In this document: one piece after another, positions 24,960 through 37,830 of the stretch
How positions within the stretch are numbered: position 1 is the first letter of the stretch
How the letters are laid out: each line of letters opens with the position of its first letter
From: Cryptomeria japonica
Taxonomy: Eukaryota > Streptophyta > Pinopsida > Cupressales > Cupressaceae
Assembly: GCF_030272615.1 (NCBI RefSeq)
Contig: NW_026729205.1
Location: 62,001 to 126,000 of the forward strand
Direction: 5' to 3'
DNA length: 64,000 nt
Notes under the pieces: model-generated
The model's database searches: none
What the model was told of the DNA's origin: nothing
Seen by the model: only the letters and a program-made list of their open reading frames with translations
Translations under genes and position numbers: made by a program

Positions 24960-25930
24960 GTCCGCGTACGTATTGTTTATAGTAAAAAGAGCATGTACAC
25001 GCTGTTTATAGTAAAACGACCGCATATGCACTTCTTACACCATAAGTACCCTATACACGCTTTTGACTTTTTAGGCTTGGAAATAGGCCTGGATGACAAA
25101 ATTGCAGTTTGGAAGTTTGATTTCCCTCTATTTCTCTCATTTTTGACGTGTTTTATTTTATCAACTTGGTTTATCGACTTTGTCATCATCAAGTTTACAC
25201 TTCATCAAGTGGCTATTTCTAAAATTGCCACCATATTTTCACCCATCTTCTGAGTTTTCTAACCATATAATTTTTTTAAAATTTGAACAACAATAACATA
25301 TTGTTATTGAATTTCTTTTACCAATGTCTCCATAGTTCTCATAGACATAGGTGCACCATTTTTTTAATAACTTTTCATATACTTATCCAAATTTTAAAAA
25401 CTTTATATATTATTGTAGTCCACTTGATTCTTTACAATTTAAAAAAAAATTGTATTTTCAATTTGTTTAGTGCAACTTATGCTTTGTGCATGAACAGGTA
25501 CCTAATTTTCAGGATGTGCTCAATTGGAAAAATCATTAAAAAAAATACTCAACAAAAAATTACAAAAAAGTACACATCTTCTAGTGATCACTCTTAACTA
25601 TCTTTTTGCCAAAGGATTTGTCAAAATACTAAATCTAACTATGACTTTTTTGATGCGTACGTCAGACATTGTGTTATGTTTTTCAGAAAAAATCCGAGTC
25701 TTTTTTTCGTGCGCGAAGGATTTGACCCCCTTAATCTTATCCAATTTTGAAAATTTTTAGTAGTTTGGAAACTAGATTCAGAGTACTACAATATTTGTTC
25801 TTTGATTATCTTCATATCTTAAGTGGATGACTTTCAAATTTTGCCTCCAAGTTTAGGTTCACCTGATTTCAGAAAAAAAGTGTCCACTTATACCCCTTTT
25901 TTACCACCATCTTTGTGCACTTACCCTTAT
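24960..25930. other. Spacer with subterminal-type motifs, no gene seen
   Basis: Begins with GTCCGCGTACGTATTG and ACACGCTTTTGACTTTTTAG, motifs resembling those at 29,050-29,160. Ends near 25,885-25,930 with CACCATCTTTGTGCACTTAC, which recurs exactly at about 29,261-29,280 in the same orientation. Only short open frames between. Confidence 0.5.
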
Positions 25931-25934
25931 ATTC

Positions 25935-26215
25935 ATATTGTTGATTACAAAGGAAAATATTCATTTAACTTTATAAAAGGGCAGCCACCAAATACAACGA
26001 ATACACAATACTGAACTCAATACAAGGGGTTTTGTAGTGTTAATTCAACATTTTATAAAGTTTATCAAATCATATTCCACAATTGCAATGTTTAATATTA
26101 TAGATTTTCGTTGTTTATATTCATATTTTTTATTACATAGGCAAATAATCATTTAACTTTATTAAAGGCTAGTCACCAAATACAACGAATACACAATAAT
26201 GAACTCAATACACAT
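25935..26215. repeat. Two tandem copies of a ~185-bp unit
   Basis: The block with CACCAAATACAACGAATACA and ATTTAACTTTAT occurs at about 25,940-26,025 and again at about 26,125-26,210. It lies immediately 3' of the many-exon gene on the minus strand. Confidence 0.7.
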
Positions 26216-26341
26216 TTATTGGATCAAATATCAACATTAATATATATCAAAAAGGGCATGTCCAAATCAATATACAATAAAAACATAGAATATATCTACA
26301 TGCATTGGTCATTCAATGACCACAACTAACACTATATGATC

Positions 26342-28945
26342 CTATACTTGTGGTGGATCATCAAAATCAAGCCTCTTCGATGCAGTACATGGCTCTGTAG
26401 ATGGCTGTAAAAACACAATTCAAAAGCCAAGTTAAAATGATTTTGTAGAAATAAGTTCACAATTATCAACATAACAATGCATTTAACTATAATTTCTTTG
26501 CAATTGAAATGTAGATTACCTCATCGACTGATCTCAGATCTAATGTCTTCGCTCTCTTCTCCTTGTCAGTCTTAGGAGTTTTCTTGAACACAAACTTCAA
26601 AGGCTCCAAGTTATGGCCAAACCAGAAAGGGGGTTATTGTAGATTAAATGTACAATTAATACAATGCACTAACATATATACATCAAAAACACTAAAAATC
26701 TATAATATGATAACAAAAGTGTACCAGAGCTTGAGATGCTTCTCCAATAGACCAAGGAGGGCTCATCATTGATGGAGTAGTTGTTGCTATTACCTATATG
26801 AAAAATGATGAAAGATTGAATACAATTAATATAATGACAAGTATTGTAGGTTAAAAACAATTAATGTAATATGTCAAACAAAATTGTACCGGAGCCTAAG
26901 ATGCTTCTCCAGTACATGGAGGAGGGTTCACCATTGATGAAGCAACGATGGATATTTCCTGTATGAAAAAATGATAAGATTATAATTTATCACATGTTCA
27001 CATGTACATGTGCATATAATCATCAAATCAAGAAAATAAAGTAGAAATACATACCTTCACCCTCTCTTGATCCTTGGGCGTATCAAGTGCATTCAACATA
27101 TCTGCATAGCTCAATGACCGCTATACATATAAAACATACAAAAAACACTAATCAATCTACAAATCCCAACTAAGATAATTTCAACCTTTTCAAACAATTA
27201 TACAGCTAAAAATGTGTTCAATTACTTTCTTCCCACGTTTTAGCATCCTCAAGGATTTCTTTTGTTGAGGATGAGGCCTAGACATGGAGGGGGCACCCTA
27301 AAAAACAAAATTAACATGAGATATTAGTACAGGTAATATTAAACATAATTTAATAAATATAAAATGAAATGACTTGCATATTCCATCAAAAGAATACATA
27401 AAATACGGTGTACAAAATATGATACCGTATAGCCTTGTAGGCCAAAATCAATCGCTGAGAGTGTGACATCATCAATCTGGGACATTTGATACCTTGACAA
27501 TGGCTACAAACAAAAAATTGTTAAGGATTAAAGAGACTTAGTATATCTTGTAATTTTTTTGAATTCAAGGTGTACTATTCTATTTTAACATGTTACAAAA
27601 TTTATACATCAGACATCGAAGTTGTCGGTGCAGTAATTGCAAGAGGAATATTAGATACCACTGCTGCATCCTGAAATGCATATTATTTGTATCAATTTAA
27701 ATTGATCTATAAATGAAAATTAATTTACAATTACAAATTTTAAGTGACCGATAAATAAAATTCTATAAATTCAAATCAACACACCTATGTCTGTGGCTGA
27801 CTGCTAAACAACATGTCCATCAACTCATCCATTAGTGCCACATCCTCAGTCGTGCGAGTCTGACATCTACTCCCGCAAATCATGCACAAATGGGATGTGG
27901 ATCCATCTGCAGTGGCCTTGTCATCCGTACCTATGCATATCTCTGAGCAAGTGGCACACACATGTTGAATGGGCTCACTAGCACCACCTTCAACAACTAA
28001 TGGCTCATCAATCAGTACAAGAGGGTGTGCTAACTATGTCCCATATTGGATGATCACATCAATCAATGTTGCGGCTTCTTGAAGAGTGTGTAGCTCCATC
28101 GACTATTTCAGGTCTATTGGGACAATCAAATACACCTTGGGTTTGGGTGTTAAGGGGCGATGAATCTCCTAGGCTACTCGCCTATGGGCTCCAGGTCTAT
28201 ATTGGTAGATCTGCCATCTCTACCATGGAATTCTCTCATGTGAAAATAATTAGGTAGCGCATTGAGGATAAACTCACAGTATACTTTCCTCAAAAAATAC
28301 AATGGCACCTCAAAATTATTACAAGGTGGTTCATTAAAGACCATCCACCACTTCTACCAAAAAAGATTCTTCATCTGCATATTGGTACACCAATGTATGG
28401 GAAACCTCTTTGCATTAAGAGGTAACGACTCACCAGTTTTAGGATCAACAAAAAGCGCACATATGTGTTTTTAGTAATGTTTTTGTTTTTCCCTTCGTCA
28501 TAAGATAACTCACTAGCATAATATTGACAACAACTATCCCTATAGTTTCCCCATTTTGTAATTTGAGTGGAAACTGCAATGGCACCACTAGCTAATGTTT
28601 CTAGGCTAGTGGCGAGGGCTTTATGATGCTCAAGCTCAGATGTTTTCAATTTATTAATCAGTCTATTTATTTTAGTTGTGTTTTTCTCTAACTGATTAAG
28701 CAATTGCTCCTGTGTATTAGGTGTACAATCAAAAGGAGGAGTTGGATGTGTATTCTATGGGTTTTATTTGAGGTTTTGAGGAGGTGCATCTTGTTGTTGT
28801 TGTTGTGGATTTTCAGAATTTGGTTTGTGTAGCAAAAAAATAAGAAATAACTAATCAAAATAAACGAATTTAAATTTAAAATATAAAAAAAATTGATCAA
28901 GTGCGAAAGGAAAATAAAAATCAAGCAAAACCAACCTTGATCCAT
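26342..28945 (-). pseudogene. Many-exon gene of unknown family (probably transposon-derived)
   Basis: Not visible as one frame. It was assembled from short exons with consistent phase-0 GT/AG junctions: 27670-27608, 27503-27426, 27297-27226, 27120-27055, 26958-26890, 26793-26725, about 26610-26520, and 26404-26342 ending in a stop (last residues RLDFDDPPQV). Upstream is an exon of about 28,034-27,785 with a paired Cys motif, CATCSEIC, then 16 residues, then CMICGSRC, suggesting metal binding. Further upstream, coding blocks (about 28,830-28,270) show a Gln run, a coiled-coil-like NQLEKNTTKINRLINKLK segment and a KWWMVFNEPPCNNFEV block. A possible first exon is at 28,945 (MDQ|GT). Three exons carry in-frame stops, so this copy is damaged. 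Exons 26958-26890 and 26793-26725 are tandem duplicates of 69 bp each. Family not recognised; nearby terminal-type repeats suggest a DNA transposon. Confidence 0.55.
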
Positions 28946-29049
28946 GGTGTTTGGGTGAGAAAAAGGGGAGCCCGTGTGTGGTTTAGTGAGAAAAATTTCA
29001 AATTCTCAATTTGCGGCTGCATGAAAAATAAGACATAGTTGGTCGAAAA

Positions 29050-29285
29050 AAATATATTGACAGGTACCGCGTACGACATTCTAAGTCCTAAAGAACTGTG
29101 TGTGTGGTCATTTTTATAAAAGAACCTCATACATGCTTTTGTCCCTTTAGGCTCAAGGACAACAAACCTTAGTGCATACGGGGTGATTTGAATTTTAAGT
29201 ATCATGAACACGGAGCCTGTTTTTTCAAGTTTTTTTAGGTGTGTGTCCACTTTTCTACACACCATCTTTGTGCACTTACCCCACT
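29050..29285. repeat. Putative right terminal region of a DNA transposon
   Basis: Carries GGTACCGCGTACGAC (the inverse of GTACGCGGTAC at 20,330), TGCATACGGGGTG and CACCATCTTTGTGCACTTAC. It lies about 100-340 bp upstream of the start of the minus-strand many-exon gene, as a transposon terminus would. The exact end and target duplication are not defined. Confidence 0.4.
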
Positions 29286-30198
29286 ATTTAAATTTAATAA
29301 GGACAAGGAAGTTAGACAAATTCTCTATTGGTTCTGGCACTTCAGGACTTTGAATAAGTTTCATCCTCTGTTCAAGATAGAATCAAATAAAGAAAGTTAT
29401 AAGGATCTTATAACCTCCCCCTTAATCTCTCATGAATCAGAGATAAATATTTATTAGGGAGACCTAGAAATCTTTACTCCTCTCAAACCAAAAAGAGGAA
29501 AACCTTTCCAGGAAGCTCTAAGATACTAAGAGATATATTAAAAAAAGCAGCTTAAGCAATCTCAAATGGAGGTCTCAAGTTTAAATATGGTAAAAAGAAG
29601 AGCTTAGAGAATCTCAGGAAAAAGGAACTTGAAAGGCTCCCATTATTTGCCTTCAAAAATTTTTTCTTCCAAGCACCCAATTCCTTTCAAGGTCATAGAA
29701 AGTCAATCTACCTCCTCCCTAGTTTTTTGAGGTTCTCGAGCAAATCTATCCCACGTGTTGGGCTTCCTTCCTATCCTTAATTCTAAAGAGGAGGATCATG
29801 CTCCATATTCTCCTCTAACAAGAGAATTGGCACTAGTCTATGGTTTCCTAGGTATCTCTTCGCATCAGTTTGGGGAATCAAATGATTCTTGGTCACACAA
29901 ATAAGATTTAATCAAGAAATTACAAAATATGGATGATTTAGAAGAGTCAAAGAATTATTCAAAGGTATTTAATTATGAAATGAAGGAGGATAAGTTAGGT
30001 CTAAGGGATAAGGAATCTTTTGGAATCTTAGAGCAATAATCCATAAAACAAAAACCAACGTGGCCAATCCCTAGAGGGTAGAAGAGGTAGGAAGTCTTTG
30101 GGAGCCTTAAGATCTTTGGACCTTGGGTAAGACTGGAAATGGCTAAAAATAATAGATCTTTGGAGCAAAGATAAAGGGAACCCCATTTCCTAGTAGTC

Positions 30199-30960
30199 AT
30201 GAAAATAATATCATGGAATGTGAGGGGAATGAATGCCCCTACAAAGCAATGTCTAGTTAGGCGATGCATAAAAACTTCTAAGCCTTAATTGGATAAGGAA
30301 CGAATTTCCTCTTTCACAAAAAAAATTGGATACTACCAGTAAGTGGTATCAGTAGATGCAATAGGAGCAGTAGGGGGGTTGGCTCTTTCATGGAATCCGA
30401 GGAAAATATTTAACCTACATCTTTTTTCATATAAAAATTGGATTACTAGAATACTCACAAACTTCCAGGAAGATATTAAAATTAATATCTTCAATATTTA
30501 TAGTCCAATTCAAAATAATTTTAAATTGGCTTATGGAAAGATATAGAAAGGTTAATGCAAAATATTCCTCAGCAAAATGCGGTGTTAGTAGGGGATTTTA
30601 ATGCAGTCTTCACCTTTTAGAGAAGTTTGGAGGCATCCTGAAAGAGTCTCAGTCTAGAATTGACTTTAGAGAATGGGAAGTCAGGAAAAACCTATTGGAT
30701 ATAGTAACTAAAAAATGGGGTTTATACTTGGAATAACAAAAGATTGGACTTTAGCTATATAGAGGAGAAGCTAGACAAGTTCTTCTTTAAAGGGGATCTT
30801 TCCAACGCATCTTTTACATTGATACCAATTATAATGCTTGTTTCCAGTTCAAATCACTATCTAATTCAGTTATTTATTTCAGGAGATAAGAAACCCATCA
30901 ATTGTCCCTTTAAATTTGAAAAATGTAGATGTGGAATCAGGCCTTTGATTCAGTGATGGA
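30199..30960 (+). pseudogene. LINE ORF2 endonuclease region
   Basis: Begins MKIISWNVRGMNAPTKQ, the standard start of plant L1 apurinic/apyrimidinic-type endonucleases, followed by the DAIGAVGGLALSWNPR block. Function in the family: nicking target DNA for target-primed reverse transcription. Several in-frame stops, the first about 30 codons in. Confidence 0.85.
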
Positions 30961-31499
30961 AAAATGGTAGAATGAAGTGAGATTTAAAGGTTCTAAGCTT
31001 CTTTGCTTTGTTTCAAAATTGAAGAAGATAAAAAAAAAATTTCTTACCTGGAACAAGGAAAAATTACTAAATATCTTTCAAGAAAAACTTAGAATTAAAA
31101 AAGAAATAGGGTAACTGAATTCAGACACGTTCTAGATTTTGGTATAGACCAAAATAGGTTTCAAAAGGCGAAGGAATTGTTATAGTTACACAAAGAGAAC
31201 TTAGAAAAAGAAGAAATTTTTTGGAGCTAAAAATCAAGATATGTTTGGCTTTTAGAAGGCAATAGAAATTCCAAATTCTTTCATAACAACTCTAAAAAAA
31301 GAAGAGCATTTAATAAAATTTTGAGAATTAACGATGATCAAAATATTATGATTGAGGAATTGGATGAGATTTCAAAAATTAGTATCTCAAAAGGAGCTTT
31401 TGAAAAACATTCCAAAAATCTTAATAAAAGACAACTCAAGGTTAAACCAAAAAAATTCCTCTCAGGAAGTAGAAAAATCCCTCAAATAGCTTCACCTAG

Positions 31500-32354
31500 A
31501 CAAATCTCCTAGGCCAGATGGATTTTCAGCTTGTTTTTCCAAAAATGTTGGTCAATTCTAGGCAATGAGCTAATAGATGCATCAAAGGCTAAAAGAAATT
31601 CAAGCAGATTTTTTAAGGACTTCAATAACACTTTCATCATGTTGATTCCTAAAAAGGATAAGGCCTTAAAATTTAAGGATTTTGGACTCATCTCCCTATG
31701 CAATTATTTATATAAGATATTTTCAAAAATTCTAGCAAATAGATTGAAGCTTGTCCTACCAAATATAATCTCAGAAGAACAAAGTGGTTTTGTTCCAGGG
31801 AGATCCATCTTGGATGGTGTCATCATTGCCCAAGAAGCAATCCACTCCTTACAAATTAACAAGCATCCAAGCATGTTGATCAAATTGAACATTAGTAAGG
31901 CATATGACAAAGTAGATTGGAGATTCTCATGCAATTGCCTGGAGGCCATTGGTTTCTCAAAAAATTGGATCAATTTAATCTTTTATTATATTTCAACTCC
32001 TCAGTTTTCAATCTTAGTTAATGGATCTTCACATGGTTTCTTTGAATCATCTAAAGGGCTTAGGCAAGGAAACCCGATTTCCCCTTTCCTTTTCATTATT
32101 CTTGTTGAATCATTGGGTAGAGCCTTTCATAGATACCAACAAGATGGAAGAATTAAATGTATAAGGATTACAATTGCAATAAGGAAATCACTCACCAACA
32201 ATTTGCAGATGATATAATGTTATTTGGTAGAGCTGAAAAAAGAGAAGCCATCAATTTTAAGAAAATTTTGAGGATGTATGCTTTAGCATTAGGTCAGTTG
32301 GTTCACAAAGAGAAATCCGAGATCTTCTTCTTTACTTTTAAAAAGAATATTTAA
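31500..32354 (+). pseudogene. LINE ORF2 reverse transcriptase region
   Basis: Contains FGLISLCNYLYKIFSKILANRL, close to the plant L1 PISL-N-YKIISK-LA-RL block, EEQSGFVPGRSILD, KLNISKAYDKVDW, SKGLRQGNPISPFLF and, one frame over, the catalytic FADDIMLFG (from about 32,196). One frame change separates the first part (to 32,217) from the FADD part (32,157-32,354). Confidence 0.9.
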
Positions 32355-32531
32355 TCCTAGATTCTTTCTCATCACAATATTAAAGAAGGAAAACTTCCTT
32401 GCATTTAATAGGGCTTGCCCATAGACAAAGGTATTAGATCCTCAAAAGTGTGGAATTCAATGGGAGTTGCGATGGATAAGAAATTGGAATCCTGTAAATC
32501 TAAATGAATCTCTTGGGTAGGAAGAACCATC

Positions 32532-34329
32532 ATGTTGAAGACTATCCTTTCAGCTATTCTCATTAATCTCATGTCTTGTTTATCCCTTTCAATTGGGGCA
32601 AATGACAAACTAGTTAAGAAAATGAGATCCTTCTTTTGGCAAGGAATGGCTAAAGAAAGGAAAATGACCTTGATAGCATGGGGAAAAGTCTATAGGCCCA
32701 AATTCTCTAGAGGAGTTTGATTAAGAAATCAATTGTGGAATAATAAAGCTCTAGGAGCAAGGCTAATGTGGAAAATTTATAATGATCCAAATTGGAAATG
32801 GGTAAGAATTCTCAAAAGAAAACACTTGGATGACATGAGTTTGGAAGAAATTTTTCGAATTTTCAACCTTCCAAAAGGCACGAGAGTATGGAATTTCATT
32901 TTGACTTACAAAAAATTAATCTCAGAGAATATTTCATGGAATGTTAAAGATGTGAGCAAAGCAATGTTTTGGTCAGATTCACGGGGTGGATATCTGGCTC
33001 TAGCTTCAAAACTGGGTCCAATCAACCTAAAGGTTAATACTGAAAAATAGATGGGGTTTTTTTCTAAAAGATTGCATTGTAAAAGATGAGGAGAATCAAT
33101 CATTAGGCTGGAAATGGAAATATTTTAAAGGATTACAAGCAGATAGGCAAGAAATAACAGCTATCAAAGAAATTTTGAAACAAAGAACTCTAATAACCAA
33201 AGAAGGCTCAGATTCAATCATTTGGCTAGGGGTAAATTCAGGGAGCTACAATTCAAAGGATGGGTATAAGGCTATAGTCCAAAATCAAAATTTAGCAAAA
33301 ACTGAGATACTTGTTTCATTATGTTGGGACAAAAGATGTCTTCCTAAAGCTGGATATTTTGCATGGGCAACACTACAAGGAAGAATTCTAATAGCAGAAT
33401 GGTTTAGAAAGATTGGGGTTTTAGGGCCTTCAAAATGTGTCTTATGTGAGTTGGAAGAAGAATCCATTAACCACATTCTTTTCTCATGTATCTTCCCATC
33501 TAAGTGTAGGCAATGGCTTTGTGCCAAATTAGGATGGTTTTCAGCCTTGGCTAATGCCCATTTGAGTGTTTTCAAAAGTTGTCCTAATCTTTATTCTTCA
33601 AGTCTTTTCCACTCTCTATGGATATATTCTCCTTCAATAACTATATGGGAAATCTGCAAGGAAAGGAATAGAAGAATTTTTAGAGGGGATAAGCTAGCTT
33701 GGGAAAGCATTATTAAAAAATTGGAAGTTGCTATAGTGGAAGTAATAAATAGTGGACTTTCATATCAACAATAAAAAAATATTCAATTCTCCTATTGAGA
33801 TAGTAAGATGAGATAAAATTGGTATGGGCTAAAGATCCCTCCCTTCATTGGGAAGGGGGGAAAGGAGACAATTATGTAAAGAAAGAAAGTAGAATGGCTT
33901 CCACCAAAAGTTGGGTAGTATAAACTAAATTTTGATGGGGTCACTAGAGGAAACCCAAGGATAATAAGGGCAGGTTGTATCATTCATTCTTCAGATGATC
34001 AAACTACTGCTAAGCTAGCTAAATCACTAACAAAGGATACCAATAATGTGGGAGATATTCAAGCAGCCATACAAGGCCTTAAAATTTGCAGAGAACTTGG
34101 TCTTAGAAAGATTCAAATTAAAGGAGATTCAACATTTATTATCAGTGCTCTTAGATCCAGCAAGACTTCAAATTGGAGAATCAACTCATTTCTAAGCAAA
34201 GCAATAGATCTACTTAAAGATTTTGAAGCTTTTGCAATTAACCATGTTTATAGAGAAGCCAGTGTAATGGCATGTCTTTTAGCAAACAGAGGTGTCGACA
34301 TTTATCATGAGAAATTGATCAAATCATAA
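32532..34329 (+). pseudogene. LINE ORF2 C-terminal region: zinc-binding and RNase H domains
   Basis: A connecting region (32,532-33,050) is followed by a 199-codon open stretch (33,175-33,774). That stretch holds the plant RT zinc-binding domain (pattern KAGYFAWATLQGR and CVLCELEEESINHILFSC, i.e. C-x2-C...H-x3-C). After a frame change comes an RNase H domain of the RVT_3 type: KLNFDG, GDIQAAIQGLKICRELG, KIQIKGDSTFII and FAINHVYREASVMACLLANRG, ending with a stop at 34,329. RNase H in the C-terminus is typical for plant L1 clades. Confidence 0.88.
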
Positions 34330-34440
34330 AGTTTATAGAGGTCAACGACTCCCTGAATGAGTTGGAAATTCTTTTTGAAATTCAAATTCTTTATTGATTT
34401 GGATCTTGAAACCAACGGTCATATTAAAACTACTTCTTAG

Positions 34441-35930
34441 CTTTTAATCAAGAAGAAATAAAAGATGCATTTTCATGGGGGATAAGACAACAACTCTAAT
34501 CATGATGCCAAGGGAGGACAACTCAAAAATAATTTCCCGCCTTCTTTGGTCGTTGATTGCATGTCAAGGAAAGGATTTAGCTATTAAATTCATCATGTAT
34601 TTTTGCCTTAGGTATTTGAAAGCATTTAATCCTCAACAAACTATTTTCCAAAATTAGTGGTTGCAATCTCATTATGAAGACTTTAATTATCCAACATAAA
34701 TTTTGCCTATTGTTTAGCTTTTCTTTTTAGCAGAGGCTCTTTTAGTAGCCTTCCTTTCTATATTTTTCCTCACTTCTTTGAGTCGATACTATCGTTAGTT
34801 TAGCCAAAAAAGATGGAAGATATCTTCTAACTTAGCATCACATTTATTAGACAAAATGTTCTTTTCGTCCCTTACTTTTTTTAGTGTGTTTGTCGTCTTC
34901 CCCAAGCAATTAGCATATTCATTTCATCCTTCGTCCTTCATCCATTCCATCTTTTTGTTTCTCCCTAGGGTTTGATTGTTCTTCCAGCTAGTTTCTTATT
35001 GTTTGCAAGTAAAGATTGAGAGCTAAGTAGATGGATACTCCAATTTGCCTTCACTCTTCAAAAAGGCAAATGGTGTTTTTAAGAGAGATAAAAGAAAAGA
35101 GGATGTAGGAGGTTTTGACGAAGAATCACTTTGTTATTTCCAGAGCTGTTAAGATGATTTCGGGGGATCTCTTTTTTAGAACAAACCATAAATACAGGGT
35201 CTACACTGAAATTCATGCAATCTTTCTCGCCACCCTTCTCCATTTTGTGTTATTGAAGAAAAAAAGAGAGATTTTATGTAGAAAAGTGTTTAAGGTTGAC
35301 TTGTTGGGGGTCTATATCAAGTCCTCAAGAACATAGATGAAAAATTGACCATTCCTTTTCTGATTGATTTTAGCATGAGCATAAGAATGGAAAACAACTA
35401 CCAAGGTTCCCCATTTTGTATTTCGAGAATGAGTGAAGTTTCAAAGCTAGAATTTTTATGGTAGAAAGGAATGCCAACTTTCTTTGGGCTCTATTCAAGC
35501 AGATAGAGATAGAGAATGATGTTTGGATTAGAAAATTTCTCGGCTTGCATGGCTACTCAGAATTCACCTCAAACGAGCATTTACTGGATTGGGAAGAAGA
35601 TTTAAAGGAGAATTGGGCATGTCGAGCTGATGAACCCGAGGATGTGATTGAATGCTTTCCCAAACCAAAGCAAAATGATTGGGACAAGCATGTTTGTGTC
35701 ACTCTCAACAAAGTTGATCCTTCCCTCCTTCCAAGTTCTCCCTCCTCTACTGATTAACCACTTCCTTTGTCAATTTTCTTTTTTTACCAAGTCAAGAGGC
35801 TTTAATCCCATTACTGTTAATAGTTTAATTTAATATTTTCTAGCATTTTATTATATTTATATTACTATTAAATATTCTCAACTATAGCTCTTTACTGATC
35901 CATCTATATATATATATATATAATTTACCA
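34441..35930. other. Spacer; one 99-codon open frame of unknown nature (35,458-35,757, +)
   Basis: Mostly AT-rich and non-coding. The frame at 35,458-35,757 starts MVERNANFLWALFKQIEIEN, is acidic in the middle (WEEDLKENWACRADEPEDVI) and ends in a Ser/Pro tail. Its composition is more protein-like than the surroundings, but no domain is recognised and no splice partner was found. It could be part of LINE-related or other transposon coding DNA. Confidence 0.35.
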
Positions 35931-35934
35931 CTTC

Positions 35935-36010
35935 TTCATGGCTATGAGCTAATAGACAAAGTATTAGTGCTTTTTGCAAGAAAGAGGTTCCAAGTTCAAG
36001 CTCGCATTTC
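35935..36010 (+). repeat. Possible tRNA-derived SINE head
   Basis: The stretch ATGGCTATGAGCTAATAGAC followed about 35 bp later by GAGGTTCCAAGTTCAAGC resembles A and B boxes of a Pol III promoter in a degenerate tRNA-like sequence. No poly(A)-like end was located. Weak call. Confidence 0.25.
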
Positions 36011-36869
36011 ATCATCAAATATTCTATAAATTACCAAATTAGATGGTGTTTAAATAAATTTGATTGAAGACACAAGAAATCTCAACCGGACTATCATGCA
36101 CATATCTTATGAATTATAGATAATATTTAAATAGGGTTTGGGGAACAAACTAGGTGACATTTAAATTTTGAGGAGACTAGAAAAGTATACGGAAAGTTAG
36201 AAGATATTCACACACATAATGAACTGTGATTGATGGGTAAAGTTTAAGTAGTCACCTTTGCATTGAATTATGATTGTTGTGTGATGTTTAAATAGGCACA
36301 ACAAGTCTAAAATCCCTGCACAAGTTAAATTGAATTAATTATAAATATTTTCGCTGAGATGAAGATCTAGAATCACTTCGAGTCTTGGATACATAAGTAA
36401 TATTTCTTCTAAAAGTTAAAAAATTACTCTACTTCCCATGGTACCATGTTTTACCTAGAACATCTACAAGCACAAGAGAGACATTTTCTACACCCAGACA
36501 TGCAAAGCAAAAGGCAGGATAAGATCAATACCATCGACATTTGCATCGTCTATTCCCTCTCCACTTCCACTGTCATTTGAATTCCTAGCTCTGCTCCCTG
36601 TCCCACACATCACACTAAAAAAAAATTTAAACACTTACCTCATGTTTCCATCATGTTGTTTAAATTTAAGCAGTTACAATGTTCTTATGGAAAATTAAAA
36701 TTATGAAAAAAAAGATAATATAGAATCTTTTCTTATTGTTGTGGAGTAGCTATTGTTTATAGTAGCAATGGAGACTGAGGATGTCTTGCACTCAACAAGA
36801 CTCGATCCTTGGTGGGCTCATTTAGTGCCATTCAACTTCACCAATAGACCAAGTTTCATATATTTAATT
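36011..36869. other. Spacer, no gene seen
   Basis: AT-rich. A small region near 36,470-36,610 reads on the minus strand as a Ser/Gly/Asp-rich peptide (SRARNSNDSGSGEGIDD) that could be an exon scrap, but nothing supports it further. Confidence 0.4.
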
Positions 36870-37760
36870 TTACTTAAAAAAATTTGATATATATGCTCTT
36901 CAAAATTGTCTCATACCTTTTTATTTTATATATAATTATTTTATTTTTATTTATATTTTTATTATATTTAGTTACGTTCTTTATTACTTAATTTTTTTAC
37001 ATTTTATTTTATCATTCTTTTGAAGTCGTAGAATTTATTTGGTATTTTCTTTTATTATATTTATTTGCGGTTGTCGTTCAGTTTCTTGTTTTGACTACTT
37101 ATCCAACAAATGGTTGAACAATGTTTGAAACTTTGGTAGATATTTTGAAAAAGAACTTTGTGTGGATTGAGAAAATTATTTAAAATCAAATTTGTACCTA
37201 TAACCGATGAAAATATCTGTACAATTTCATTATTCACCAACCCAGAAACTTCGTGTGTGCAATCAGTTGATTCATTCTACATCAGTTACTATTATTGAGG
37301 CGGATGATGGCAACGGTTCTGTCAACCATGAACATATTTTCCTGTGAGCTTCCAACTTTAGTAGGGACTACGACTATAGTACAATCCTTGTTTTTATTAG
37401 ACTTCATTTTCACTGTCCAATCATTATAGCGTGGTTGCATTTGAAGTTAATCCAAGTGACTTTGTTTAATCTCAATTAGTTATGTCATATTTTTATAAAT
37501 TAAAATATAACTTTTCGAGTCAATGTCAATATTTAATAGAAAAATTTGCAATGGCATGGAGTTTAAGATATAGAGGATTGCCTTGGATTGCAAAAAGTTT
37601 CACCTAAACTTGCTTTATAAGGAAACTCCACGGATTCGTTCTTTGTTTTATAATAAATAGAGGATTGCCTTGGATTGCAAAAAGTTTCACCTAAACTTTC
37701 GCTCTTTGCTTTATAATAATTACACTAGAGATGTAGCGATCATAGAATAGAACATTTATG
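36870..37760. repeat. 3' flank of the RNL copy B unit
   Basis: Matches 16,240-16,860 and 9845-10,100. The TTGCAAAAAGTTTCACCTAA block appears twice here, about 90 bp apart (about 37,576-37,609 and 37,665-37,698), a local tandem duplication. The later part matches 44,727-44,850 in the C unit. Confidence 0.8.
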
Positions 37761-37830
37761 TTTAATTCATATTATAGGGAGTACAGATTTAGGAATCTTC
37801 AATAATAGACATTAAGTTTCCACAATTCAT

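Larger units (their letters stand above)
29290..34440 (+). mobile_element. L1-type LINE with RNase H (broken)
   Basis: Plus-strand non-LTR retrotransposon: a degraded ORF1-like region (29,290-30,190), then ORF2 with endonuclease (from 30,199), reverse transcriptase (about 31,500-32,350), zinc-knuckle region (33,300-33,500) and RNase H (33,930-34,329). The 3' end is unclear; no long poly(A) or target duplication was found. It is interrupted by many stops and frame changes and cannot be active. Confidence 0.88.

Noticed and set aside
24715-25253. Tyr/Ile-rich open frame running out of the AT array
   Set aside because: Product of the TATATATTATTA repeat; the non-repeat tail has no domain and no splice support.
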